A stretch of 64,000 nt of DNA, taken from positions 1,612,001 to 1,676,000 of the forward strand of contig NC_014012.1 in assembly GCF_000091325.1 (NCBI RefSeq). Reading direction: 5' to 3'. Positions 42,784 through 52,998 of the stretch are shown here, piece by piece. Below the pieces are notes generated by a model, which did no database searches, was not told the DNA's origin, and saw only the letters and a list, made by a program, of their open reading frames with translations. The first letter of the stretch is position 1; each line of letters opens with the position of its first letter. This stretch comes from Shewanella violacea DSS12 (lineage in GTDB: Bacteria > Pseudomonadota > Gammaproteobacteria > Enterobacterales > Shewanellaceae). Position numbers and translations under genes: made by a program.

Positions 42784-44883
42784 ATGGATGTTAAAGCAAA
42801 ACTTGGTCAACTTAAACAAATAAAGCCTTCTAGTTTCAAAGGTATAGGGACTCCTTTATTTGTTCTCGCTGCGTTAGGCATGATTATTTTGCCTATGCCA
42901 CCATTTCTGCTGGATATTCTGTTCTCATTTAATATTGCCTTGGCTTTAGTCGTATTGCTGGTCGCTATTTATACTGACAGACCATTAGATTTTGCCGCTT
43001 TCCCCAGTGTATTACTAATAGCGACTCTACTGCGTCTTGCCCTCAATGTGGCATCGACTCGGGTGGTCTTACTCGAAGGACACAACGGTGGTGATGCTGC
43101 CGGTAAAGTGATTGAGTCATTTGGATCGGTTGTGATAGGCGGAAACTATGCCGTTGGCTTAGTAGTATTCTTAATCCTTATCATCATTAACTTCGCCGTT
43201 GTTACCAAAGGTGCTGGGCGGATAGCAGAAGTTAGTGCTCGCTTTACCTTAGACGCAATGCCTGGTAAACAGATGGCTATCGATGCCGATTTGAATGCCG
43301 GCGTATTGAACCAGGAGCAGGCAAGAGAAAGGCGCGCGGAAGTGACCAAGGAAGCCGATTTTTACGGGGCAATGGACGGTGCATCTAAATTTGTTAAAGG
43401 CGATGCGATTGCCGGGATCATGATCATGGTGATCAATATCCTTGGAGGATTCGTTATCGGTATGGTGCAGCATGGTCTGGATTTCTCTACTGCGGTGGAG
43501 ATCTATACTCTGCTAACCATAGGTGATGGCTTGGTAGCTCAGATCCCAGGCCTTTTACTCTCAATTGCTGCAGCATTGATGGTGACACGTCAGAACGAGT
43601 CCGGCGATATGGGCCAGATGATGATGTCTCAGATGCTTGACAACCCTAGGTCAATAGCGATTGCTGCCGGTGTCTTGTTTATCATGGGTATAGTGCCAGG
43701 TATGCCACATTTTGCCTTTATTTCTCTGGCATTGGTTGTCGGTTCAGTGGCCTACTTCTTATATAAAAAACGAGAGAAAGAGCATGAGGAATCCCTGGAA
43801 CTTGCGAAGAAGCCTGCTGTAGATAAGGCTGCAGGTAAACCTAAAGAACTCAGTTGGGATGATGTGCAGCATGTTGATACTATAGGGTTAGAAGTCGGAT
43901 TTCGACTTATTCCTCTGGTCGATAAAGGTCAGGGCGGAGAGTTACTTGGCAGGATTAAAGGGGTACGTAAGAAGTTATCTCAAGAACTTGGATTTCTGGT
44001 GCCTGCTGTGCATATTCGAGATAACTTAGATCTCTCTCCTAATACCTATCGTATCTCCTTGATGGGGGTGGCGTCTGGCGAAGCCGAAATAAGACATGAT
44101 TGTGAACTGGCCATCAACCCAGGCCAGGTATATGGCAAACTCGATGGCATAGAGACGAAAGATCCCGCTTTTGGTTTAGAAGCAGTTTGGATAGCCCCGG
44201 AAATGAGGGAGCATGCGCAAACCTTAGGTTATACCGTGGTGGATGCTGCGACGGTAGTGGCTACTCACTTGAGCCAGCTATTAACCAATAATGCGGCTAA
44301 GCTGCTCGGTTATGAAGAAGTACAGCAGCTTATGGATATGTTGGCTAAACATTCTCCTAAGTTAGTCGATGGCTTCATACCCGATGTTATGTCCCTGGGA
44401 ACCGTTGTTAAAGTCATGCAAAACTTACTTAACGAAGGCGTATCGATTCGCGATCTTAAGACCATAGTACAGACATTGCTTGAATATGGTCCCAAGAGTA
44501 CAGATACGGAAGTCTTGACCGCTGCCGTACGCATTTCACTGAAACGTATGATAGTGCAGGAGATCAGCGGGCCTGAAACGGAAATACCCGTCATTACTTT
44601 GGCGCCAGAGTTGGAACAAATGTTGCATCAGTCAATGCAAGCGACGGGAGGAGAAGGGCCCAACATCGAACCTAGCTTGGCTGAGCGGATGCAAAAGTCT
44701 TTAGAAGACGCAGCACAAAGGCAAGAGATGGTGGGGCAACCAGCAATATTATTGACATCGGGTATGTTACGTTCGACTCTCTCTCGATTTGTAAAGCACA
44801 CGATTCCTAACCTAAGGGTTATTTCCTATCAGGAAGTTCCCGATGAGAAGCAAATTCGAATTGTTTCTGCTGTAGGTCAGTAG
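42784..44883 (+). CDS. flhA: FlhA, export-gate protein
   Basis: 699 residues. The N-terminal half has about eight membrane helices and the conserved cytoplasmic loop (GAGRIAEVSARFTLDAMPGKQMAIDADL). The C-terminal half is the nonameric domain that receives chaperone-substrate complexes. The ribosome site is weak. It heads the flhA-flhF-flhG-fliA run and probably the chemotaxis genes beyond. Confidence 0.96.
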   Translation: MDVKAKLGQLKQIKPSSFKGIGTPLFVLAALGMIILPMPPFLLDILFSFNIALALVVLLVAIYTDRPLDFAAFPSVLLIATLLRLALNVASTRVVLLEGHNGGDAAGKVIESFGSVVIGGNYAVGLVVFLILIIINFAVVTKGAGRIAEVSARFTLDAMPGKQMAIDADLNAGVLNQEQARERRAEVTKEADFYGAMDGASKFVKGDAIAGIMIMVINILGGFVIGMVQHGLDFSTAVEIYTLLTIGDGLVAQIPGLLLSIAAALMVTRQNESGDMGQMMMSQMLDNPRSIAIAAGVLFIMGIVPGMPHFAFISLALVVGSVAYFLYKKREKEHEESLELAKKPAVDKAAGKPKELSWDDVQHVDTIGLEVGFRLIPLVDKGQGGELLGRIKGVRKKLSQELGFLVPAVHIRDNLDLSPNTYRISLMGVASGEAEIRHDCELAINPGQVYGKLDGIETKDPAFGLEAVWIAPEMREHAQTLGYTVVDAATVVATHLSQLLTNNAAKLLGYEEVQQLMDMLAKHSPKLVDGFIPDVMSLGTVVKVMQNLLNEGVSIRDLKTIVQTLLEYGPKSTDTEVLTAAVRISLKRMIVQEISGPETEIPVITLAPELEQMLHQSMQATGGEGPNIEPSLAERMQKSLEDAAQRQEMVGQPAILLTSGMLRSTLSRFVKHTIPNLRVISYQEVPDEKQIRIVSAVGQ

Positions 44884-44894
44884 AGGGCATATAA

Positions 44895-46289
44895 GTGAAA
44901 ATTAAACGTTTCTTAGCAAAAGATATGCGAACGGCATTGGCTCAGGTCAAAGAGACCTTAGGCTCGGATGCCGTGATAATGTCGAACAAAAAGGTCACAG
45001 GTGGAATCGAGATCGTCGCTGCCGTGGATTATGATGAGCCGAAACCTAAGGCCTTACAGGCTGAAAGACCTGCATCATCAGCCACTTTTATGGACTTGGC
45101 TGAAGAGAGAATTTCTCTGGGTTTAAAGAGACCTATTCGCGCAGAAGCTAAAGTAAAGCCGGCACCTGCGGCAGATTCACTTCAGGCATTGCTAGAGAGA
45201 CAGCAGAGTCGGGTTGAACGACAAGTCTCTGAGCATTCGAGTGATGAATTGGATATGCCCGAATGGGCAAAAGGTTTGCAGGCTCCTCCGTCACAGGCTA
45301 AAGCGTCGCCTATGGAGAGGCAGCATTATTCAAATAAGCCCTCACATGAGGCAAAGGGGAAACCTAGCCCTGAACTTGAGATGATGCGTGAAGAGCTGGC
45401 ATCTTTGAGAAGCTTGTTAACCCATCAAGTTACGGCTCTGATGAGTGAGCAGAAAAGTCGGGTCGATCCCGTTGGCGCCATGCTAGAGAGCAAGTTACTG
45501 GATGCAGAGTTCTCACCTGCTGTGTCAAAGAAACTTTCCGAATTGAGTGAGCATTATACGCCTGCTGATTTGGTCAGAGCATTGCCTCGCAGCCTAGCCA
45601 ATATGTTGGATAATCAAGGTGATGATATCGTTCGCCAGGGTGGGGTGGTAGCGTTTGTCGGACCGACAGGTGTTGGAAAAACAACAACACTGGCTAAATT
45701 AGCCGCCAGATATGCAGCACATCACGGCGCTGAGCATGTCGCTTTAATTACAACGGATCATTATCGCATCGGCGCCTTTGAGCAATTGGCCACCTATGGA
45801 AAAATAATGGGATGCCCGGTTAAGCAAGCTCATGACCTTAATGAGTTGGAACAAATACTTTATCAGTTCCGTAATCGCAAGCTAGTATTGATAGATACGG
45901 CAGGAATGGGCCAAAGAGACATGCGCCTGTTCCAGCAGCTTGATAATTTAGCAGCAAATAGCAGATTGCCTATTCGCAGTTATCTGGTACTGTCATCAAC
46001 AGGGCAGAGAAGAGTTTTAGAAGAAGCGGTGACACAATTTAGTCGTATCCCCTTATCAGGTGCGATACTCACTAAATTAGATGAATCAGTTTCCCTAGCC
46101 CCAGCTTTGAGTGTTTTGATACAAAGTGGGTTACCATTAAGTTATGTGACTGATGGGCAAAGAGTTCCAGAAGATATGAAAGTGGCCGATACATTCGAGC
46201 TAGCAAACAAAGCTCTGTCGGTATTAGATAATAAACCAGCAGTCAGAAATAATGAACGGTCAGATGAAAGGGCCTATGCATTTGAATAA
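44895..46289 (+). CDS. flhF: FlhF, SRP-type GTPase for polar flagellum placement
   Basis: 464 residues from a GTG. The N-terminal B domain contains a low-complexity linker (about 55-165). The C-terminal NG domain has the P-loop GPTGVGKTTTLAKLAARY near 250, then DTAGMGQRD and ILTKLDESVSL. FlhF marks the pole where the first flagellar components assemble. Its end overlaps the possible flhG starts. Confidence 0.95.
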   Translation: MKIKRFLAKDMRTALAQVKETLGSDAVIMSNKKVTGGIEIVAAVDYDEPKPKALQAERPASSATFMDLAEERISLGLKRPIRAEAKVKPAPAADSLQALLERQQSRVERQVSEHSSDELDMPEWAKGLQAPPSQAKASPMERQHYSNKPSHEAKGKPSPELEMMREELASLRSLLTHQVTALMSEQKSRVDPVGAMLESKLLDAEFSPAVSKKLSELSEHYTPADLVRALPRSLANMLDNQGDDIVRQGGVVAFVGPTGVGKTTTLAKLAARYAAHHGAEHVALITTDHYRIGAFEQLATYGKIMGCPVKQAHDLNELEQILYQFRNRKLVLIDTAGMGQRDMRLFQQLDNLAANSRLPIRSYLVLSSTGQRRVLEEAVTQFSRIPLSGAILTKLDESVSLAPALSVLIQSGLPLSYVTDGQRVPEDMKVADTFELANKALSVLDNKPAVRNNERSDERAYAFE

Positions 46290-47175
46290 AGCAATGAATC
46301 GGGATCAAGCAAGTGGTTTACGTATGATGAATCAACCTTATAACGAAAAAGTAAAAGTAATCGCCGTATCGGGTGGTAAGGGGGGCGTGGGTAAAACCAG
46401 TGTTGCCATCAATACCGCAGTTGCGTTAGCTGAAAAAGGTAAACGTGTACTCGTCCTGGATGCCGACTTAGGTCTGGCAAACGTGGATGTCATGCTCGGC
46501 ATACGCGCAGAACGCAACTTATCCCATGTCTTATCTGGCGAGTCTGAGCTAGACGATATCATAGTGCGTGGACCTAAGGGGATTGGAATCATTCCTGCCA
46601 CTTCAGGTACCCAAGCTATGGTTGAATTGTCAGCGGCTCAACATGCAGGGCTAATCAGGGCATTCAGCGAGATGCGAACACAGTTCGACATACTCATTGT
46701 CGATACCGCTGCCGGTATTTCAGATATGGTATTGAGTTTTTCGAGAGCCTCACAAGATGTATTAGTGGTGGTTTGCGACGAACCTACATCAATTACCGAT
46801 GCTTATGCATTAATTAAGATACTGAGTAGGCAACATGGGGTCTTTCGTTTTAAAATAGTTGCCAATATGGTGCGAAGTTTACGGGAAGGGATGGAACTCT
46901 TTGCTAAGCTTAGTAAAGTTACCGATCGTTTCTTGGATGTTGCATTAGAATTAGTTGCTACCATTCCATTTGATGAAAACTTACGCAAGTCGGTACGCAA
47001 GCAGAAATTAATAGTTGAAGCGTATCCAAAGTCTCCGGCAACAATTGCTTATCATGGTTTGGCTAACAAGGTAATTAGTTGGCCTATACCACAGCAACCA
47101 GGAGGCCATCTAGAGTTCTTTGTTGAACGTTTAGTACAGCGTACTGAGTATCAAGAGGATAGAGCGAGTGAGTAA
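46276..47175 (+). CDS. flhG: FlhG/FleN, MinD-like ATPase limiting flagellar number
   Basis: 299 residues from ATG 46276 (GAAAGGG upstream). ATGs at 46252 and 46294 are alternatives, and the last gives the family-like 293 residues. The DQASGLRMM segment at the N-terminus is the DQA motif that stimulates the FlhF GTPase. Deviant Walker A is GGKGGVGKTS, and DTAAGIS is the switch region. The C-terminal helix is a membrane anchor. It also antagonises FlrA in polar flagellates. Confidence 0.94.
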   Translation: MHLNKAMNRDQASGLRMMNQPYNEKVKVIAVSGGKGGVGKTSVAINTAVALAEKGKRVLVLDADLGLANVDVMLGIRAERNLSHVLSGESELDDIIVRGPKGIGIIPATSGTQAMVELSAAQHAGLIRAFSEMRTQFDILIVDTAAGISDMVLSFSRASQDVLVVVCDEPTSITDAYALIKILSRQHGVFRFKIVANMVRSLREGMELFAKLSKVTDRFLDVALELVATIPFDENLRKSVRKQKLIVEAYPKSPATIAYHGLANKVISWPIPQQPGGHLEFFVERLVQRTEYQEDRASE

Positions 47176-47887
47176 AGCCTCTGCGTATACTTGTTTAGAT
47201 AATAAAGCTTTAATCGTTGAACAATACGCACCGCTTGTGAAAAAAATAGCTCACCATTTACTCGCTCGTTTACCAGCCTCTGTGCAAATCGATGATTTAC
47301 TACAGGCTGGTATGATGGGGTTATTGGAAGCATCGTCAAAATTTGATGGTAACAAAGGGGCTAAGTTTGAAACATTCGCGGGCATAAGAATTCGCGGATC
47401 TATGCTTGATGAGATTCGTCGTGGGGATTGGGTACCTAGATCTGTCCATAGAAACCAGAGACGAGTCGCCCAGGTTATTGATGAGCTTGAGCAGGAGCTT
47501 GGTAGAGATGCCAAAGATGCCGAGATAGCCCAAAGATTGGACATGACCTTAAATGAATATCATCATATTTTAAATGATGTTTCGGTAGGGAAAGTAATTG
47601 GCATTGAAGATTTAGGTGTATCGGTCGATGTTATTAGTCACGATAACGGGGTTAATGACGATACATTTGAGTCGATTGCAGAAGGTGAGTTTCATTTAGC
47701 CTTAGTTGCAGCAATTAAGTTATTGCCAGAAAGAGATGGACTGGTTTTGTCGCTTTATTACGATGAAGCTTTAAATTTAAAAGAAATAGGGGCCATTCTT
47801 GAGGTTAGTGAGTCACGGGTTAGCCAGATTTTAAGTCAGGCAATGCTTAGACTAAAAGCTAAACTTAAGCATTGGACAAAAAAATAA
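47168..47887 (+). CDS. fliA: FliA, flagellar sigma factor 28
   Basis: 239 residues from GTG 47168, overlapping flhG by 8 bases. Sigma region 2 (DDLLQAGMMGLLEASSKFD, FETFAGIRIRGSMLDEIR), region 3, and region 4 (LNLKEIGAILEVSESRVSQILSQAMLRLK) are all present. It directs flagellin, flgM and chemotaxis transcription. The target promoters at 1931 and 19882 in this window match its consensus. Confidence 0.96.
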   Translation: MSKASAYTCLDNKALIVEQYAPLVKKIAHHLLARLPASVQIDDLLQAGMMGLLEASSKFDGNKGAKFETFAGIRIRGSMLDEIRRGDWVPRSVHRNQRRVAQVIDELEQELGRDAKDAEIAQRLDMTLNEYHHILNDVSVGKVIGIEDLGVSVDVISHDNGVNDDTFESIAEGEFHLALVAAIKLLPERDGLVLSLYYDEALNLKEIGAILEVSESRVSQILSQAMLRLKAKLKHWTKK

Positions 47888-47928
47888 CGATTACATGAGC
47901 AATAATTAAGAGCTCCGCGGAGGAAACT

Positions 47929-48312
47929 TTGGACAAGAATATGAAGATTCTCGTTGTTGACGATTTCTCGACAATGAGACGTATCATCAAGAACTTGTTA
48001 AGAGACTTGGGTTTTAACAACACCCAGGAAGCTGATGACGGTTCGACAGCACTACCTATGTTACAGAAAGGAGATTTTGACTTTGTTGTGACCGACTGGA
48101 ATATGCCGGGTATGCAAGGCATCGATCTTTTAAAAGCGATTCGTGCCGATGATGAATTGAAAAATATCCCTGTGTTGATGGTAACTGCAGAGGCAAAGAG
48201 GGAACAGATTATTGCCGCGGCTCAGGCCGGGGTTAATGGTTATGTTGTCAAACCTTTCACGGCAGCGACATTGAAAGAGAAGTTAGACAAAATCTTCGAA
48301 CGACTCGGTTAA
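47929..48312 (+). CDS. cheY: CheY, chemotaxis response regulator
   Basis: 127 residues from a TTG start. TTG is preferred to the ATG 12 bases downstream because GGAGG lies 5 bases before it. The acidic pair is Asp11/Asp12, the phospho-acceptor Asp56 (VTDWNMPG), with Thr86 and Lys108 (VVKPF). Phospho-CheY binds FliM and changes rotation. The ribosome site sits in a perfect CTCCGCGGAG palindrome (47913-47922). Confidence 0.96.
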   Translation: MDKNMKILVVDDFSTMRRIIKNLLRDLGFNNTQEADDGSTALPMLQKGDFDFVVTDWNMPGMQGIDLLKAIRADDELKNIPVLMVTAEAKREQIIAAAQAGVNGYVVKPFTAATLKEKLDKIFERLG

Positions 48313-48325
48313 CCAAGGTTGTGAT

Positions 48326-49063
48326 ATGCAGGTGAATACTTCAGGGCTAATTTCGTTAGAGCAGGCAAATAAATTGGTAGACTTGCTGACTCAAGGCGAA
48401 CAATTACTCGCTGACGATTTAATTAGAGACATAGCTGCACCGATTCAAAAGGACCTTTTTGAAGAGGTCGGAAGACTCACTCGTCAGCTTCATAGTGCGA
48501 TTGTCGATTTTCAAATTGATGATCGCCTGGTTGAGCTAACGAGTACTGAGATTCCGGATGCCAAAGAGCGGTTGACTTATGTCATAGATATGACTGAGCA
48601 AGCTGCTAATAAAACCATGGACGCAGTTGAAGAATGTCTTCCCCTGGCCAATGCTCTTTCGGCTAATATTCAATCTGTAAAGCCTGCATGGGATCGACTC
48701 ATGAGGCGTGAAATTGAGCTCAGCGAATTTAAACCCTTGTGTCACAAGGTTCAACAATTTGTCGAGCGAAGTGAATTAGATTCTATCCGTTTGAAAGAAC
48801 TGTTAAACCAAATATTACTTGCCCAAGATTTTCAAGATTTGACTGGGCAGATGATAAAAAGGGTTATCGATCTCGTTCGTGAAGTAGAAAATAATTTAGT
48901 CTCGATGCTGACGGTATTTGGTGAACAACCCGTCAGTGAAAATCCGACAATCATCGATAGTAGTGTTGAGGCCGAAGGGCCGATCATGAACGCTGAACAA
49001 CGTGACGATGTCGTCGCAGGTCAAGATGAAGTTGATGATCTGCTGTCGAGTTTGGGTTTTTAA
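48326..49063 (+). CDS. cheZ: CheZ, phospho-CheY phosphatase
   Basis: 245 residues, mostly a long helical hairpin. The catalytic-loop segment LLAQDFQDLTGQMIKRVIDLV carries the conserved Asp and Gln. The C-terminal tail ends in DEVDDLLSSLGF, the CheY-binding peptide. It lies 13 bases after cheY. Confidence 0.95.
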   Translation: MQVNTSGLISLEQANKLVDLLTQGEQLLADDLIRDIAAPIQKDLFEEVGRLTRQLHSAIVDFQIDDRLVELTSTEIPDAKERLTYVIDMTEQAANKTMDAVEECLPLANALSANIQSVKPAWDRLMRREIELSEFKPLCHKVQQFVERSELDSIRLKELLNQILLAQDFQDLTGQMIKRVIDLVREVENNLVSMLTVFGEQPVSENPTIIDSSVEAEGPIMNAEQRDDVVAGQDEVDDLLSSLGF

Positions 49064-49078
49064 TTAGGAGTCATATTA

Positions 49079-51238
49079 ATGTCATTCGATGTTGATGAAG
49101 AGATACTGCAAGACTTTTTGATCGAAGCTGGTGAGATTTTAGAGCTTTTGTCTGAACAGTTAGTCACTTTAGAAAATAACCCTGATGATTCGGAGTTGCT
49201 TAATGCAATTTTTCGAGGTTTTCACACTGTAAAAGGTGGTGCGGGATTTCTTAGTTTGACTCCAATGGTAGATGTTTGCCATGAAGCTGAAAACACCTTC
49301 GATCTGCTGCGAACCGGCAAACGTGATGTATCCGCCGAGTTGATGGATATTATTTTACAGGCAGTTGATGCTATCAACGCCATGTTTGCTCAGACTCAGG
49401 CTGGGCAGCAGCAAGAACCTGCCGATGCTACCCTGTTGGCTAATTTGAAGTTACTGAGCTCAGGTTCTCCACTTCCTGGTTCAGCTGCACCAAGCGAGGC
49501 TTCAATCGAACTATTTGATGAGACCCCACTTGCCGATGACTCTGGTATTGAATTGTTTGATTCCGCTCCTCAGCAGATATCGAGTATTGCCGGTGAAGGC
49601 GGGATAGACGAGATCAACGATGATGAGTTTGAAGCGCTGTTAGATGCATTACATGGTGGCGGTAATAGCCCATCTGTAACTAAGCAAGCTGCAATCAGCA
49701 CGCCGACTTCGAGCCAATCCGATGATATCACTGACGATGAGTTCGAATCTTTACTCGATGAATTACACGGTTCTGGTAATTTTAAGGAAAAATCATCGAG
49801 CACAATTGCTGCTGATGTTTCCCCAGCTGTAGATTCTAATGATATATCTGATGACGAATTTGAAAAACTGCTCGATGAACTTCATGGGGCAGGTGGCGGA
49901 CCTGGTGGGGGCACAGAAGCTCCTTCACCAGTGGCCCAAAAAGTTGTGCCTGTGGCTAAGTCAGTGGCTCCAACGGCTGCACCCGTAACGACTAAATCTG
50001 TAGTTAAACCCGTTGTGCCAGAGAAGAAAAAGGTCGCTAAATCAGCGCCAGCTAACATGCCTCAGGCAGAAACAACAGTACGTGTCGATACGGCTAGACT
50101 CGATCAGATCATGAACATGGTTGGCGAACTCGTGTTGGTGCGTAACCGCTTACTGAGTTTAGGTATCTCTCGAGATGATGAAGAGATGTCCAAGGCATTA
50201 GCTAATCTTGACTTAGTAACTGCAGATCTGCAGGGCGCGGTGATGAAGACCCGCATGCAACCTATCAAGAAAGTTTTTGGTCGCTTCCCACGTGTTGTGA
50301 GAGATCTCGCTCGTAGTTTGAATAAAGACATTACTCTCACCATGATTGGTGAGGAAACAGATCTAGATAAGAATTTAGTTGAGGCACTAGCCGACCCTCT
50401 GGTTCACTTAGTGCGGAACTCAGTCGATCATGGTATCGAGATGCCGGCGGACCGTGAAGCCAGTGGCAAATCCAGAACGGGTACGATAACACTGTCTGCG
50501 AGCCAGGAAGGCGATCATATCCTGCTTAAAATCGAGGATGATGGTGCAGGCATGGATCCCGATAAATTGAAAGAGATCGCCATAACTCGTGGTGTGCTCG
50601 ACGAAGAAGCGGCTGCTAGAATGTCTGATCAAGAGGCTTATAACCTCATCTTCGCTCCTGGTTTTTCCACTAAAGTTGAAATTTCTGATATTTCTGGCCG
50701 TGGTGTCGGCATGGATGTAGTTAAAACCCGTATTGCTCAGCTCAACGGGACTATCCATATCGATTCTTTAAAAGGTAAAGGGACTATATTAGAGATTAAG
50801 GTGCCCTTAACCTTAGCTATCATGCCTACCTTGATGGTTGAAGTAGCAACTCAAGTGTTCGCATTACCACTATCGAGTGTCAGTGAAATATTCCATCTCG
50901 ATTTGACTAAAACCAATATCGTCGATGGTCAACTTACCGTTATCGTAAGACAGAAGGCTGTACCGCTGTTTTATCTTGAGCATTGGTTGAGTCGAGTACC
51001 ATCGAGTTTGAAGCACGGTGATAAGGCTTATGGTCACGTAGTTATTGTTCAGTTAGGTACCAAACAAATTGGCTTCGTTGTGGATTCATTGATTGGTCAG
51101 GAAGAAGTCGTGATCAAACCTCTTGGTACCATGTTACATGGCACACCAGGTATGGCCGGGGCTACCATAACATCAGATGGTGGTATTGCATTGATCTTAG
51201 ATGTACCTGGTTTACTTAAGCATTATGCAAAAAAATAA
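49079..51238 (+). CDS. cheA: CheA, chemotaxis histidine kinase
   Basis: 719 residues. The HPt domain (1-110) carries His49 in GFHTVKGGAGF. A long linker holds three copies of DDEFExLLDxLHG (about 181-194, 220-233 and 257-270), in place of an obvious P2 domain. Dimerisation (P3), ATPase (P4; NSVDHG, DDGAGMD, GRGVGMDVV) and CheW-like (P5) domains follow. AGGAG precedes the ATG. It phosphorylates CheY and CheB. In Vibrio this linker is where ParP engages CheA for polar localisation. Confidence 0.96.
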   Translation: MSFDVDEEILQDFLIEAGEILELLSEQLVTLENNPDDSELLNAIFRGFHTVKGGAGFLSLTPMVDVCHEAENTFDLLRTGKRDVSAELMDIILQAVDAINAMFAQTQAGQQQEPADATLLANLKLLSSGSPLPGSAAPSEASIELFDETPLADDSGIELFDSAPQQISSIAGEGGIDEINDDEFEALLDALHGGGNSPSVTKQAAISTPTSSQSDDITDDEFESLLDELHGSGNFKEKSSSTIAADVSPAVDSNDISDDEFEKLLDELHGAGGGPGGGTEAPSPVAQKVVPVAKSVAPTAAPVTTKSVVKPVVPEKKKVAKSAPANMPQAETTVRVDTARLDQIMNMVGELVLVRNRLLSLGISRDDEEMSKALANLDLVTADLQGAVMKTRMQPIKKVFGRFPRVVRDLARSLNKDITLTMIGEETDLDKNLVEALADPLVHLVRNSVDHGIEMPADREASGKSRTGTITLSASQEGDHILLKIEDDGAGMDPDKLKEIAITRGVLDEEAAARMSDQEAYNLIFAPGFSTKVEISDISGRGVGMDVVKTRIAQLNGTIHIDSLKGKGTILEIKVPLTLAIMPTLMVEVATQVFALPLSSVSEIFHLDLTKTNIVDGQLTVIVRQKAVPLFYLEHWLSRVPSSLKHGDKAYGHVVIVQLGTKQIGFVVDSLIGQEEVVIKPLGTMLHGTPGMAGATITSDGGIALILDVPGLLKHYAKK

Positions 51239-51264
51239 ATAAAATAAGCGGTATAGGAATTTAA

Positions 51265-52386
51265 ATGGCCATTAAAGTTCTCGTAGTCGATGACTCTAGT
51301 TTTTTTCGTCGAAGAGTCAGTGATATAGTGAATAAAGATCCTGATTTAGAGGTGGTAGGCACAGCTGTAAACGGAGCTGATGCAGTTAAGTTAGTGGCGG
51401 AACTTAAGCCTCAAGTGATCACCATGGATATCGAGATGCCTGTCATGGACGGCATCACAGCTGTGCGTGAGATAATGGCCAAGAATCCAACACCAATTAT
51501 TATGTTTTCATCATTAACTCATGATGGTGCAAAAGCGACTCTGGATGCCTTAGAAGCCGGTGCTTTAGACTTTTTGCCTAAACGTTTCGAAGATATCGCA
51601 ACCAATAAAGAAGATGCGGTTTTGTTGCTGCAGCAACGCATAAAAGCCTTAGGTCGTCGGCGTATATATAGACCGCTAACTCGAACAAGTGCACCGAGTG
51701 CTCCTAGTGCAAAAGCTAAATTGACTAGTGGCTTATCCCCATCCTCTCGAACAGGTAGGGAAACTGCTACTAGCCTTAGAACGACTACTCTAATTCGTGC
51801 AACTGGTAAAAAGTATAGATTGCTACTGATTGGTACCTCGACTGGCGGACCTGTGGCTTTGCAGAGAATTTTAACTAAATTACCTGCCAATTATCCTCAC
51901 CCTATTTTACTCATTCAGCATATGCCTGCGGCATTTACCCCTGCGTTTGCCAGTAGGTTGAATGGATTATGTAAAATTGAAGTCAAAGAAGCCGAATCTG
52001 GCGACCAATTAAAACCAGGAACTGCTTATCTCGCGCCAGGCGGAAAGCAGATGATGTTAGAAAGAGGTGGAGTACACGGTAGAATTAAAGTGCTAGCTGG
52101 TAGTGCCGATATGAATTATAAGCCCAGCGTCGATATCACTTTTGCCTCAGCGTCAAAAATTGCCGGAAGAGACACCTTAGCCGTAGTGTTAACAGGTATG
52201 GGAGCAGACGGCAGAGAAGGTGCACGTATGCTCAAAAGCGCAGGAGCAACTATCTGGGCTCAAGATGAGGCGAGTTGTGTGGTCTATGGCATGCCACAAG
52301 CGGTAGCTGCTGCTGGTCTGTCGACTCATTCCATCGGTCTAGAAGATATGGCGGATGCAATTCTTCGTGAGTCCGGTAATGGCTAA
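51265..52386 (+). CDS. cheB: CheB, receptor methylesterase
   Basis: 373 residues: an N-terminal receiver with Asp55 ([12 protein letters not shown]), a Ser/Thr/Arg-rich linker (about 133-178), and the methylesterase domain with Ser in IGTSTGGP, His in IQHMP and Asp in LTGMGADG. It removes methyl groups from receptors, opposing CheR. Its end overlaps the next ORF by 8 bases. Confidence 0.96.
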   Translation: MAIKVLVVDDSSFFRRRVSDIVNKDPDLEVVGTAVNGADAVKLVAELKPQVITMDIEMPVMDGITAVREIMAKNPTPIIMFSSLTHDGAKATLDALEAGALDFLPKRFEDIATNKEDAVLLLQQRIKALGRRRIYRPLTRTSAPSAPSAKAKLTSGLSPSSRTGRETATSLRTTTLIRATGKKYRLLLIGTSTGGPVALQRILTKLPANYPHPILLIQHMPAAFTPAFASRLNGLCKIEVKEAESGDQLKPGTAYLAPGGKQMMLERGGVHGRIKVLAGSADMNYKPSVDITFASASKIAGRDTLAVVLTGMGADGREGARMLKSAGATIWAQDEASCVVYGMPQAVAAAGLSTHSIGLEDMADAILRESGNG

Positions 52387-52960
52387 TTTAAAGAGAAAGC
52401 TAAGCACTTTCCTTTTGCCGATTATTTTTCTGCTCATTCTTGCTGTATTTGTTTCAAGTGCCCTTTATCTGGATACTCGTCATAAGAATAAGCTTTTACA
52501 ATTAGAAGTTACGCGTTTGCAACAGAGTCAGGTGCTCCTTATGGTACCCGATGAGCAAGCACAAGCTGTAGCTTCCTGGATGGCACAGCACCCAAAAGCG
52601 ACTCAAGCATTATTGTCTCAGGTCAAACCAGGCGAGAAGGTTACACTAGAAGTTGGTCCCGGAGTTAGCTCTACCAAGGTGGAAGAGCTTCATTCAGAAG
52701 CCTCGCCTCTAGCGTTAGAAATCGAGAGGAACACTCAATTGTCGGTGCCTAAATTTCTGGCCAAGATACCTGATGAACAAGTTGGCCCAAGACTTAATTC
52801 GATCGCCAATGATTTAAGTACAAATGAATCTGATGAGACGTTATCGAATATAGCCGTAACCGTAGCTAAGGGAGCGACACTTTCAGTCGATAAAGATGGC
52901 GTTAAGATTATTAGTCTACCTCATGGTGGAATTAGAGTGACAACGCGCGATAATAATTAA
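52379..52960 (+). CDS. Uncharacterised single-pass membrane protein between cheB and parC
   Basis: 193 residues from ATG 52379, overlapping the cheB stop; a longer frame from 52355 lies inside cheB. After a basic MANLKRK start comes one hydrophobic helix (about 10-33, [21 protein letters not shown]) and a short helical stretch. The remaining roughly 130 residues contain no cysteine and no motif I recognise. The orientation rule predicts N-in, so the bulk is periplasmic. Tight overlap with cheB suggests a role tied to the chemotaxis arrays, but no function can be assigned. Confidence 0.8.
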   Translation: MANLKRKLSTFLLPIIFLLILAVFVSSALYLDTRHKNKLLQLEVTRLQQSQVLLMVPDEQAQAVASWMAQHPKATQALLSQVKPGEKVTLEVGPGVSSTKVEELHSEASPLALEIERNTQLSVPKFLAKIPDEQVGPRLNSIANDLSTNESDETLSNIAVTVAKGATLSVDKDGVKIISLPHGGIRVTTRDNN

Positions 52961-52998
52961 AATCATATATCAATATCAGTAAATGTTAGGGGATTTTT

